DNA from: Diphasiastrum complanatum
Taxonomy: Eukaryota > Streptophyta > Lycopodiopsida > Lycopodiales > Lycopodiaceae
Reading direction: 5' to 3'
NCBI GenBank assembly: GCA_029204225.1
Contig: CM055113.1
Span: 7,717,852 to 7,781,851, forward strand
DNA length: 64,000 nucleotides
Each line of letters begins with the position of its first letter. The first letter of the stretch is position 1. Below are positions 34,046 through 46,344 of the stretch, piece after piece. The position numbers were made by a program, and so were the translations under genes. Under the pieces are notes generated by a model. The model worked only from the letters and a program-made list of their open reading frames with translations, was not told where the DNA came from and did no database searches.

Positions 34046-35664
34046 AGGCTAGACACGAATCAGAGAGACAAGAAATTGGAGGAAGTTCCCTATCTCCCTA
34101 CTCTTGATAAAGATCTTCTATCTGTAGCTAAGATAGTTGATATATGCATGTCAGTAACCTTCACAAAGAACTCTTGTAAATTGTTCGAGGAAGATTCTGA
34201 TAACCTGATTGCTAAAGGCAGCAGAGAAGAAAATTTGTATCACCTAAACATTTGAACAAGAATCGAACAAGTCAATCAAACTTAAGAATCAACAGATGTA
34301 CTGTGGCACAAAAGGCTATGTCATATGAACATGAAAGCCTTGTACCAAGCCAATAAAAGTCAGAGAATTCAAGGAGTCGAAATCAAAAGTAGAGATATTT
34401 GGTCTACATGGGAATCTTGTCTTAAAGGCAAGATGACTAGAACACCTTTTAATAAGGATGTTTATAAAGCAACTAAGGTACTTGAAATTGTGCATTCAAA
34501 TATTTAAGGACCATTCAAAGTATTGTCATTGGGTGATGCAAAGTACTTCATTGCATTTATTGATGACTTCAGCAAGTTCGCTGTAGTATACTTTATTCGT
34601 ACCAAATTTGAAGCTTTCGAGAAATTCGTTGAGTATACGAGTTGGGCTGAGAAGCAGACAGGCAATAAACTAAAGCAAATTCGCATAGATCGTGGAGGTG
34701 AGTACATTTTCAATGAATTCAAAGCTTACGGTACTGATCGAGGTATTATGCACACAAAGACTACATCTTACACACCTCAGCACAATGGAATAGTTGAACG
34801 AAGGAATCGTACACTAATGGAAGTTGCAAGGTGTATGATGGCTCATGAAAAGACACCAAAACAGTTGTGGGCAGAAGTAGTGGCTACATCAAATTATCTT
34901 CAAAATCGTATTCTGAAATCTAGAATACCGGATAAAACTCCTCATGAGATATGGTGGAAGTCGAAGCCCAATATTGCACTTGTTCGAACATTTGGATGCG
35001 CAGTGTATAAACTAAGAAAGAAACTCGATGAAAAAACAGAACAAGGTTTTCTGGTAGGATTTGAGTTACATTCATCATATTATCGTGTTTATGTACCCAA
35101 AACTGGCAACATAAAAATTGTTCGAGATTTAAATTTGATGAGACGAAATACATAGTAGATAGTGATCTAGTCGGCTATGAAATTCTCAAAAATTATTATG
35201 AGCTGCCAACAACAACAGAAGAAAAACAAGCAGAAGATGAAAGAGAGTTACCAAATTTAGAGAGAGGTCAAGATTGAGTGCTTGGCAAACTCAAATCGCC
35301 AGCTCCAATTAGAATTAAACTTGAAACCTGCTGAATCGAACTCGAAACCACCTGTAAGAAGATCGGATAGACTAGGAAAACCACCAAAAAGGTATGGTCT
35401 GGATGTTTTTAATACGGCCATCGAATTTTTTAATGGATAACACTTCAGTAATCTATCTTACAAAAGATCCTGTATTTCACTCGAAAACAAAGCATATAAC
35501 TATTTAGTATCATGTAATTCGGGACTTAGTCGAAAAGAAGATACTGAAGACAGTCTTCATACCCACAAAGGAAATGACAGTTGACATCTTTACAAAGACA
35601 CTAAGTAAAGCCTTGTTTGAGAAGCAGCAAAGAAGATTGGAATTAATCCAACTGCCACTTTGAG
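34046..35664 (+). pseudogene. Copia-3 pol: protease end, integrase, deletion, RNase H end
   Basis: The frame begins in the protease/pre-integrase linker (DKDLLSVAKIVDICM, LIAKGSREENLYHLN), then LWHKRLCHMNMKALYQ. A clean integrase core spans 34,523-35,155, with the catalytic pattern of D in FIAFIDDFSKF, D in IRIDRGGEY and E in NGIVERRNRT, followed by the FGCAVY, GFLVGFELHSSYYRVY tail. After SDRLGKPPKRYGLDVF (35,400) RT is missing, and the frame picks up at the end of RNase H (NTSVIYLTKDPVFHSKTKHI, VEKKILKTVFIPTKEMTVDI, FTKTLSKALFEKQ) to a stop and polypurine tract. It is an internal-deletion derivative. Confidence 0.9.
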
Positions 35665-35671
35665 AGGGAGT

Positions 35672-35978
35672 TGTAGAACAATTGGTCAGACAAATTCTAC
35701 CAACAAAACACACAGTTTACTTGACAGAGGATGAGAAAGAAACAGACACGAACTCAAAAAAAAAATTCTATTCATGACCAACTCAAAAGATTCAAGAAAG
35801 ATTTGCAAAACAATGTCTTTTCAAGCCTTAGATGTCACGAAACTATCTCGAACAGTTTGCGAAATATTCTAGCTTCCTCCTTCAAGCTCAAAAATTGTCA
35901 TCTGTCGTGAACAATTCGTGAAAGACGAAAATGTTGCAAAGGGACAAATGTTGCGAACAATTTGCGAAACTCGAAGCT
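35672..35978 (+). mobile_element. Copia-3 3' LTR, truncated
   Basis: Starts TGTAGAACAATTGGTCAG after the tract GAGAGGGAGT. It contains degraded TCGTGAA/TTGCGAA motifs and is cut near 35,978 at the junction with copia-2-like sequence, as in the inverted partner at 5,880. Confidence 0.85.
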
Positions 35979-36640
35979 AAGACAAAGTGTGCGATCAAAG
36001 GGATTGGCACAATTCCTATTCTCTCTCTACAAATAGGAATGTTCATTTGGAGGATGTTTTTCTCATTCCATCTATTACCAAGAATCTCCTTAGTGTGAGT
36101 CAATTTCTAAGTAAAGGCCTCAAAGTTGAGTTTGATGGAGATGCTTGTATGATCAAAAGGAAGGATATCTTGATTGCAAAAGGTAAAAGACAAGAGAACT
36201 TGTTCAAACCAGATGCATGTGTAAGTGCTAAGCAAGTTGGATGTGTTGCAAGAGAGCAAATACGCAATTTCTCAGTAAAGGCCTCAAAGTTGAGTTTGAT
36301 GGAGATGCTTGTATGATCAAAGGAAGGATATCTTGATTGCAAAAGGTAAAAGACAAGAGAACTTGTTCAAACTAGATGCATGTGTAATTGCTAAGCAACT
36401 ATGTGTTTGGCATAAAAGGATGGGACACCTCAACTTCAAGTCATTGGAGGTAATGGCTAGAAAGCAAGTTGTGATAGGTCTTCCAAGTTCCTTAAAAAGT
36501 GTCACTCATATTAAAAGTCTTGTTCTTTGTCAAACTCACATAGACCACCTTGTACTAGATCTACATCTAGACATTTCTAATGTGGTGTGTGCACATATGC
36601 ATCACATTCAAAAATTCTTGCATTTAAAAGGTCTGGCTTC
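35979..36640 (+). pseudogene. Copia-2-like fragment with a 164-base internal duplication
   Basis: Inverted partner of 5,390-5,879 (NVHLEDVFLIPSITKNLLSV, then EFDGDACMIKRKDILIAKGK). A direct duplication with period 164 (units starting at 36,102 and 36,266) repeats the KGLKVEFDGD...KLDAC part. VWHKRMGHLNFKSLEV follows. It ends near 36,640 in the antisense integrase piece (HIQKFLHLKGLAS). Confidence 0.85.
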
Positions 36641-38812
36641 CTAACACTTGTTGATGTAAATTACAAATATATAGAAAGATATCATCACATGATGATGCAT
36701 AGAATAGATAGGCAACAAAAAGTGGGCTATTATTCAAAGCCACGAATATTTTATTTTGATTTTGACAACAATGTACATTTTCTAAAATATTGAATACTAT
36801 ATGTTTGATGAAATCTTGAAGTCATTTGAGATAGTTTTCTATTGCTTTTTTTTTGTACATTGTTTCACGTCTACCATCCCAATGTTTATGCGGTTTTGAC
36901 AATTTCTATGCTTCTATTCAAATCCTTGCACTGTATACGATTTTCTTGTCTTGGTCTTACCTGTACATCAAAGAGACTTGTTAAAAAATACCAACATTGA
37001 GATTATTTTAAATGCAATTGCAAAATACTAAAATCATTGAAATAAGTTTAAATAAAATCTTTGAAAGTCATTTCAAATGTGTATTAAAGAAAACACACGT
37101 ACACCTACCAATCTCTCATTGACTCGAAAACAAAAGTGTTCCGGAATATCAGATTGCAGCAAAGTAAGCTCTGATCGAATGTGACCGAGTGTTTAATTTT
37201 TCTCTACCTCAATTGTTGTAATAGTAGAATCATTTAGCTTCACTTGGATTTCTATTTGATCTTGATGATTCACTGTAAAATACTGATCCAATGCTTTCCA
37301 TTTGTTGCCAAATTTGGACCATCTTCTGTAAAAAAATGTTAAAGAAAGCATTTGTTTTTCTATAAGATATCAAAATTTCATTGACGATCTATGAACTATG
37401 CGCTTGCCATTACTCTTTCTATCTCATTGATCATCTAGGAGGCTTGATAACATATTGTTTGTTAAATCACTACAACTAAATATTGTCGCTATTCTACGAA
37501 TATTACATTCAACAAAAAAAATCTGCAAACGTTGCAAAAGGCAAAAACCAGTGCAATCTATTGTTTTTTGAACCTGTACTACATTTCATACAATTTTGAA
37601 TGTCAACATTTTAATAAAAAAAAAAGAAGCGCCCTCTTTGAATCACTCTTATTGAATTTATGGTTTTGTCTCACGTAAGTAGATGTATTCCTGAATGCTT
37701 TTGAATAAAGTTGTAGTATTATTTTTGAACATGTGGTGCTTGTAATTGCTTTTGTACTTGTTATGTTGAATACAGTGTATTATCTCCATTTGGATATTCC
37801 TACTGAATTTATACTTATATTGATAAGAGGTGTGAGAGGATCATCAAAGATTACAAGGCAAATTTGTAATTGTGGATGGGTGGAACTTTGTATCCTCAAG
37901 ATCCTAAACTCTGCAATACTCTAGATTTTGCTCAATTACTGAATTAGTTGAATGGTGAGCCATGATTATAATGATTTATTAGGATATTTTTAAAGGTTGC
38001 AAAGTACAAAAATCCATTTTGAATATAAAAAATTCAATTTCAAAGAATTATCTTAAATGCATATCTTCGTATTGTCATGAGAAATATTGAAGTTGGCAAA
38101 AGACATTGTAGGAGAATATAGATCTTTGAATGAATCATGACTTATTACATAACATCATAACAGATTCTCATATTGCATTTATCCATTCTAAGAATCTACA
38201 ATTATGGGAAAAAGTAAAATTATTTTCATCATCAAAAGATAAAAGACAATGTTTCATTTGAAAAAAGAAAATTAGGTTTTATTTTGTTAGGTAAAACAAT
38301 TAAATTGATGTTAATCAATAGTCAAAGTAGTTCATTAAGTTGAATATTGATGAGGCATTGTTGGTGGTCATAAAGAAAAATTTAGACACAAAACTATAGT
38401 ATAAGGAGCTTGTGATTTTGCTAAAATAAGCATAAAAGCATATGTTACGATATTTTATGCTTGTTGAAGAAACCTTTAACCAAGTTCACATCAAAAAAAA
38501 TACCTATTGATGATCATTTCATTCAAAATAGGAGAGAAATATCTTAGACATAGGAATGCATAAGATTATAGGTGTTTCATTTCATGTTAAAGAGACATCA
38601 AACATAAGGAAGATCCATATCTTATAATTCTTCAAATAACTTATTTGCTTATGTACATCAATTACTAAAATTTATGATAAATTTTTATAACATAGGAATT
38701 GAAAATGTAAATCGTAAGATAGTCAATCAACAAGTCAGAAATTATTAAACGGAAAGAAATAGAGAGGGTTCAATATAACATACATGAATGACACATTGGA
38801 CAACCAGTCATT
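36641..38812 (-). repeat. Composite repeat R, copy 3 (inverted)
   Basis: Inverted relative to copies 1 and 2. It runs without the copia-2 insertion and so preserves the target sequence (GTGTTTCATTTCATG near 38,575). Its outer end joins gypsy RT at CATTAGG|TCTTATC (38,812). Confidence 0.88.
36886..37325 (-). pseudogene. Ubiquitin-like ORF, copy 3, broken
   Basis: Exon 37,325-37,109 and exon 36,960-36,886 have the same lengths (217 and 75) and splice signals as copy 1. A tryptophan codon in ENWTLD has become TAA, so the frame is interrupted. The unchanged exon lengths and TAA position show the intron-exon structure is old relative to the duplication. Confidence 0.75.
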
Positions 38813-40251
38813 AGGTCTTATCTTTGGCCACATTGTATCTAGACACAAGAACGCATTGATCTGTCTAAGATGTGTATTATCATGGATCTTCTACCCCTTG
38901 GAAAAATTCGTGAAGTTTATGTTTTTATGGGGCATGCCAATTACTACACGATATTCATTCTATTAATATTCAGATTTGGCACGTGCCCTATCTACAAGAA
39001 TTGATCCACATTGCACGAAGGAAGCCCTACAAGCTTTCCAAAAGCTGAAGGAACCACTTATATCTGCACCAATCTTACGGCACTCCCAATTGGCCAATTT
39101 AGTTTCATGTGCATATTGATGCATCAAAGTATGCTATAGGAGGCATCTTGCCCCAGCCAAGATTTTTCTATTCGCTTCGCCAATTGACAACTCAATGATG
39201 CTGAAATTAATTATTGAATGACTGAGTCAGGGCCTTGACAATGGTATTTGTGGTCAAGAAGTTTTGCCATTATCTCATGGCAACACACTTTGTATTCTAT
39301 ACTGATCATCAACCTTTGCTCTACCTAGTCAACAAAACCTGCAACACAGGGAGATCACTAGATGGCTACTCTTGTTGCTAGAGTTCGACTTCTGTATATT
39401 TGTATGCAAAGGCAAACAAAAATATATGGCGGATCATGTATCACGAATCAATTCTATGCAAAAGGATCCCCAAACTGATGATGAGTTAACCGGATGCTAT
39501 TTTATTTTACGTGAATGTTGTTCCAGATTGGGCCGGGAACATAGTCGAGTATTTGATGAACCGCCAACCTGATCGGTCATTATCGAAGGCGCAACAACGG
39601 AAGCTTGTACTTAAAGCTTGACCATACCAGCTGATTGCAGGCCAACTGTATCAAAGAGGGGCGGATAATATCATTCGACAATGTATCTTGTCTTCCTCAT
39701 AATACAAGTCAGATCATGTCCCTCTCGCATGAACCAATGGGAGGTGGTGGAGAATTTGCATCAGAAGTTACAATACATAATATTCTACAATCCTGGTGGC
39801 CAACAATGCATAAGGATACTAAAGTGTATATCAACTAATGTGATGCATGTCAAAGGGCACGTAGACCAACGAAGGCGAACTATGAGCCGTTACGTTCTGT
39901 ATTGGCTCAAGCGCCATTTGAAAAATGGGGACTCAATTCTATTGGCCTCATGTAGAAGACAAACGCGATCAAAGAAAGGCTAAAGCTCACTGATGAAGGC
40001 CCTTATCGCATCACTGACATTCTATCGCAAGGAGCAGTGACTTTAGAGACAATGGATGGGACACCGTTTCCTAACCCCATCACAGGTAGCCGATTATGCA
40101 AGTACTGGTTGCCACCAAGTTTTACATAAGTGATCTATATCCATGCTTTTCTTGAAGCACCTCATCACCAGCAATAAACCTGTCGACAATCTTTTACTAC
40201 AGCAAATGCAGGCAGGTGTCATGGACCGTCACCTATTTAGGTGGGGGATAT
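38813..40251 (+). pseudogene. Ty3-gypsy pol: RT thumb, RNase H, integrase (right arm)
   Basis: Inverted counterpart of 17,609-19,660. It begins LIFGHIVSRHKNA, then RNase H (KKFCHYLMATHFVFYTDHQP by comparison, broken here into frames at 39,240-39,580 with LLLEFDFCIFVCKGKQKYMA and DHVSRINSMQKD). Next come the H2C2/linker region (39,640-39,860, QRGADNIIRQC, TMHKDTKVYIN) and the integrase end (KLTDEGPYRITDIL, TLETMDGTPFPNPITG) with a stop at 40,127. The integrase core seen in the left arm (18,225-18,416) is deleted here, between LLASCRR and RSKKG. Confidence 0.88.
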
Positions 40252-40940
40252 TGTTGGGCAATTAGTGGGTCACACCACTAAACTATTGTTGGCCAAGCTT
40301 ACTAAGTGGGGCCCCGCCATAGTACATTGTATAGTAGAGTAATAAGTGTGAGGGCACTAGCTTCCTACGTGTATAAACCCAACCCAATGAGCATGCAAAT
40401 TAGTTATGTAGAACTTGTAGAAGTAGGAATAAGTGACTAGGGGGCTTAGAACTCTAAGATGATATTAGAGGCCCTAAGTCAAGTTGTTAATAAAAATGCT
40501 AAAAGGGCCCAAATTAGAACTCACATGAAACATGTGAGTGTCCTTTGTGCTTTCTTAGTACCATTAGATTTGTTGAGAGAGACGGGTTTAAGTTGCCTCC
40601 ACCATCTCTTGCTTGTTGCTTTTGGCTAATTAGGTGTGGTTAGATTATGAGGACGACAGTTTTTGCCAGCTAACTTTGCAAGGGAAGCACTATTCACTCA
40701 GGAATGAATTTACGCATGACAGGTGACTTAGGCCACTACAAATTTTTAACACTATAAGTTTAAATTATGAACAAGCAATGAAAAATCAGATCTTAAGTGA
40801 ATTTAAGGATGTTTTGCCATGAAAGTTATCTCATGGTTTACTACCATCTATATTAGTAGACCATAAGATAGAGCTATTTGTAGGAGGTCAACCTATCTCT
40901 AGACAACCTTAATGGTTCTCTCAGAAAGATGAAGTGGAGA
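40252..40940 (+). mobile_element. Ty3-gypsy LTR (from 40,252; end undefined) joined to RT start (40,780-40,940)
   Basis: The polypurine tract AGGTGGGGGATA is followed by TGTTGGGCAATTAGTGGGTC. As in the left arm, the LTR passes into the N-terminal RT sequence (LSEFKDVLP, SHGLLPSILVDHKIELF, GGQPISRQP), which is abruptly cut at 40,940. The LTR end cannot be placed. Confidence 0.7.
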
Positions 40941-41332
40941 TTTATAGTCTTATTCCATTTCATAATGCCTATTCTCTTGTGTAATTGTCATGTGAATTAA
41001 AAAAATGACAGCTCAAGTGCTAATATGTTTCATCACATTCATGTGAATAAAAGCATAGGTACCCATTACTCAATGGAAGGTGCTCGGGCATAGGACATTC
41101 TGCCAAATTGAATTTTCAAAAAAATTAGGGTCGGCCCTCCAGTTCTCACCTAAAAATTCTAAAAAGCTTTCATATGCAAAATGTCCTCTCTAGTGCACCC
41201 TAATACATTGTAATCCATGCGCTATAATACATTGTAGTGTGCACTACTTAGTAGGAGCAGAAGCTCATTTACAGAAACAAACTCTTATTAGCTAAGGAGT
41301 GAACAAGAGCTGCTTTTTGTGCTCTGATAATT
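40941..41332. repeat. Upstream flank of the RBR gene copy
   Basis: Inverted partner of 15,960-16,335. Its last 40 bases are the beginning of the RBR reading frame (AAFCALII), split from the rest by the solo LTR. Confidence 0.6.
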
Positions 41333-42069
41333 GATGTAGATTTCACACGTGTGGAGTGTCCACAACATGTACTTGTGATCTCCTAAGATGTGTAGATGCA
41401 CCAAGATCAAGACTAGATTGAGATTCAAGATCTATCTTTGATTCTATGGCAAAAACACACTACTACATGCATTCAATCACTTCCAACTCTCACTCACACA
41501 TGTGGAAAGTATTCAAAATTATTTTAAGTAAAAATAAGCTGCTCTCCTCGGGTGGAGAGAGAAAAACCATCATGAGCTCTCGGGTAGAGAGAGAAAGCTA
41601 GAAATCCAATGACACTCAAAATCCACACAATCACCAAATCAATTAGATCCAAAATGAGGAGTACAATGATACTAGTAGATTCACGAGCTACCACTATACT
41701 TGACTATGATTGGACCACAGTTTGTCACCTCTTAATCTTATTGGACCATTGATCCGTGCACCTCTTAATTCTATTGGCCTATATTCAAGCAAACCTCAAA
41801 TTCCTATTGGACCTCACATGGTTTCACCTCTAAATCCTATTGGACCTCTTAGAATTCATCAAACAAAAGCATTACACTTGTCTACACTCTAATTGGCACA
41901 AGTTTAGTCTATTACTCTATTTTGGCTCAATAGTGACATTACAAGTGGAAATGCATAATTTGTCATCTATGCCAAATTTGTTTCTATCAACATCCTACAC
42001 CTAGATGCTTGATATAAAAAACATAAGACCCTTATATCTAACATAGATAATCTTTTTCAATTATTCACA
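41333..42069 (-). mobile_element. Solo copia-1 LTR inserted in RBR exon 1
   Basis: Full-length inverted copia-1 LTR (minus strand TGTGAATAATTG to CACGTGTGAAATCTACATCA) with no internal sequence on either side. The other RBR copy reads straight through (ATAATTGAGCG at about 15,950), giving the empty site. AATTG occurs on both sides, overlapping the LTR ends, and is the likely five-base target duplication. Five ATTGG (CCAAT on the LTR strand) boxes are retained. Confidence 0.92.
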
Positions 42070-43912
42070 ATTGAGCGACTAGGTATAGCACTGGAAAATT
42101 CAATGGAAAAATTGGTAGCAGCAAAGAGTCAAAAGATCGCAATGGGGAGAGCCAGAATAATGAAAGAGTTGGCAGCAGCAAAGAGACAAAAGATCAAAAT
42201 GGCGAGAAAAATGGCGAGAGCCAAAATAATGGCAGTAGCAAAGAGACAAAGGATCGAAATGGCGAGAGCCATTCTTGAAGCAAAGGAAGCTTGCTTTGAT
42301 TTTGCCCAGCACAATGATGCCTGTGCTGCGAACTCGGTGATTTCGATCAAAAGAGATAGGCCTCGCTGTGAGTTTGATTTTGCGGAACATATTCAAGCTA
42401 CATAGATTTCAGTCGCTACTAGTTTAATTCTTCAGGATGTATGTTTTATTCTAACCTATATGGATAGCCCTAGTTGAAAGATTGATTGTTCAGAATGTTT
42501 ATCTTATCTCAATTATTACGTAGCGTACTTTGTCTTATTTTGTCCCTCACGTGAGATACAATATGCAGGTTTCGCACAACAAGACAGACGCAATGCTATC
42601 TATCTCAGGAGGTTGGAGCTGGGTAGTCTTACTCGGGAGGCGGAGGGCGGAGGACCAGGAGATGGCCCTAAGGGAGACCTCCAGGTTCTCCCAATTGGAT
42701 GCAATACAAGAACATGATTTCCAGTTTGCACGTTCCTTGGCTGATTTGACCAAAAGACCCTCCGCGAGTTTTCTCATTGTAGAAGGTAAAGATTTTACAA
42801 TCACAAGTTTCTAGTAGATCTGTTCTAAGCAACTTTGTAATCCGTTGGAAGTTGAGCTACTGTCTTCTGAGGCTGGCAGCTTACGAATTTGCGGAGACCT
42901 GTGTTTTTGGTAAACAGTCGCGCCTTGACATGAAGCCCTTTTGGCTTGAGCACCCACGTCCACATGAATATCATACCTGGCATTCTGAAATTTCAAGCAA
43001 CCGAACATTGGTAGAACACCTTCCACATCTATGCTACAGATTAGTTCATCATTATGGTACATGCATAAGTGTTGGAATGTCGAGGTTGTCAGTCTCAAGA
43101 ATTCAACCTCACGGTACCAAATTTATCTATTTTGTGAGTGAAACATTTGAATGGATTCTGACCATCTAAGCACGTTGTGGCAGGCTATCAACATAGATTT
43201 TGCACCATGTGTCTTTCCAAGCATGCTGAGGCCCGCTGTCAAAGTGGTCAACTGTCCATATACTGTCCTTACGTGGGTTGAGTCAATGTTCTGAATTTCA
43301 GTAAGTGTTCCCTACTTCTTTCTTTAGAATCATTCCGGGCTCTGACCACGCGACAAACAGCTGCAATCCCCGAGACAGAGAGGCTGTACTGCCCTTACCC
43401 TGACTGTTCAAGCGTTATGGTAAAGCCAGAAATTGACATTTATAAACAGTCAAACATCTCCGCGCACCCACATATGAGCTCTGTGGGGTGCGTTGAATGT
43501 GAGGCATGTCATCGTGCGTTTGGCATGGAGTGTATTATGCCCTGGCATGAAAATCTCACCTGTTCTCAGTATCAATATGAACTTACAACTCCTGAGGCGT
43601 CTGGAGATAAGAAATTGCTTCAACTAGCAAAAAGTCTAAAATGGCTGCGATGCAAAAAAATGTGCTCAAATCATTGAGCGCAGAGACGGCTGCAACCATA
43701 TAACCTGCTTGTGAGCAACCTCCCACACACGAAACATTTTCCCTTTGCTTCGCATATTTTGCAACTGACAGGTACATTTTAGGATCTGTTTCAATGCATT
43801 TGCACACTTCTGACACAGAACTATCTACTTTTGTAATTTGGCAGATGTGGGCATCGATTCTGCTACGTATGTGGGGCTGTATGGATCAACATGAAGACAT
43901 GCAACTGCAGTT
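42070..43912 (+). pseudogene. RBR (RING-IBR-RING) E3 ubiquitin ligase pseudogene
   Basis: A five-exon model fits phases and GT/AG signals: exon 1 to 42,367 (basic 19-residue repeats, then SVISIKRDRPRC); exon 2 42,569-42,785 (QLDAIQEHDFQFARSLADL, ASFLIVE); exon 3 42,880-42,909; exon 4 43,184-43,710; exon 5 from 43,845. RING1 is degraded: its first cysteines are lost and GYQHRFCTMC remains. IBR is clear (ERLYCPYPDCSSVM, CVECEACHRAFGMECIMPWH, NLTC). RING2 is KWLRCKKCAQIIERRDGCNH then CGHRFCYVCGAVW. Such RBR ligases take ubiquitin on a RING2 cysteine. Lesions: solo LTR in exon 1, a 7-base tandem duplication near 42,640, TGA at 43,279 replacing a RING1 cysteine, and an extra A in the A-run at 43,654-43,660. 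It ends at the T-run after RING2. Confidence 0.85.
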
Positions 43913-44270
43913 TTTTTTTTTTTTTAAATCCTGTCACAGTCCAGTGATACAACAAATATTACCTTATCTCAATCTTAGTATATTGAATGTTATGTCACAA
44001 CTTGATTATAGGTATATATTACATATAATTATAAATGGCAATCAACTTTGAAGACTTCGAGAATATTTGAAAATCTTTGGAATTTGATGTGATGGTTCTC
44101 CCTTATTTACATTTTATTTCCATGTGTTGATATACTCTACATCGTTGTTGCCTTTGCTTCTCTATAATATATCATGTGCTCATCCATAGAAGCTATTGTT
44201 TTGAAATTGTCAACCCTTATTTCCATGTGTTGATATGCTCTCCAATCCTATTACCCATATCTTTCTATGT
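43913..44270. repeat. T-run and duplicated A/T-rich block
   Basis: A run of T (about 43,911-43,925) closes the RBR copy. About 43,953-44,270 recurs in direct orientation at 48,601-48,905. No gene is recognised. Confidence 0.7.
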
Positions 44271-45324
<1,054 letters not shown>

Positions 45325-45975
45325 ATTCATGTTTGATCAAGATCTATTAGAGTTTGCATCTAATTTTTAGTGTAGATGCTGCTTTTTCTACATTGGCAAG
45401 ATTGGTGGTATATTGTCTTATGGATTTAGATCTTAATTGATATGAAATCTTTCACATGGTATCAGAGCTTGTGTTTTAGGTTATAAATGAATATATCAAA
45501 AATTTGGAGAAGATATCAATGCTAGAGCATGCTAGATTGGATTCTACACCAAAATCGAGTTTCTTGCATATGGATTGGATCTTCTATAGATCAAAACTCT
45601 ATTTAGGGTTATAATCTTGATCAATTACGATTTATCATGATTCATGTTAGATTTGGCCGATTTTTAGAGTGTTATAAAAGCCTAAGTGGTGGCTACAAGA
45701 TTGCATATCAATTTTTTGGCATTTGCATGTAGTTTTCGAAATAATCAATTTTTTGTGATTTTGTCAAACCCTAATTTTGATTGGATCTCTAGATTGTGAG
45801 GTTACTAAACTTCATTTGAGTGTGTTTCAATTTCAGTAAGTGGCAAGAATCAATCGATTGAGGATAGATTCACTATTCTATGTGTTGATTTGCTTGGTAT
45901 AAGTGCTAGAAGAGAATTGAGTAGTTTCATATCTTTGTGATTTCCTTTTGAAAAAATTTGTTGTTGTTCAAAGAA
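45325..45975 (+). mobile_element. Copia-2 LTR 3' part, primer site and leader
   Basis: The LTR part 45,325-45,456 ends AAATCTTTCACA, the primer site TGGTATCAGAGC is at 45,457-45,468, and the leader runs to about 45,975. The LTR is cut at its 5' side by the copia-4 pol tail. Confidence 0.88.
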
Positions 45976-46240
45976 GTGATTTGTGAGCTAGCTTGCATTG
46001 ATGAGAGCATTAACGAAGGAGAGCTTGTTCAAGTTATTCTTAATGGAATTGTTGGATTCTCATGCTAAAATTGTTCAAAGTCTTGCTATTCATAAGACTA
46101 TGCCAAGTTTGGTTGATCTTCAAGAGATCTTGATCTATGAAGAATATAGGCTTCAAGCAAGAGGTGGATCTTCATCAACATCTCAAGTTGGAGAGGAGGC
46201 TATGTTGATCAAGGGCAAATTTGTAGGAAAGGTTCTGCGA
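45976..46240 (+). pseudogene. Copia-2 gag fragment
   Basis: ELACIDESINEGELVQVILN, then a frame-shift (a missing base in GIVGFSC) and, in the other frame, LLDSHAKIVQSLAIHKTMPS and LVDLQEILIYEEYRLQARGG up to KGKFVGKV. It matches the middle of copia-2 gag. The first third of gag has been deleted, and the rest stops near 46,240. Confidence 0.85.
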
Positions 46241-46344
46241 ATTCTTCCTTAGAGAACGTGATTAGAGGTTGAATAAATCACACCAAAATCAGCATTTTTA
46301 ATCATGCATGAATCTAATCTATGTACTAATAGAGCAGTTCTATT
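46241..46344. other. Short unique spacer
   Basis: About 100 bases between the gag fragment and repeat copy 4. Nothing identified. Confidence 0.3.

Noticed and set aside
43911-43925. T-run as the poly(A) tail of a processed RBR copy
   Set aside because: The RBR copy retains introns with splice signals and the run is on the wrong strand for a tail, so it is a genomic copy.
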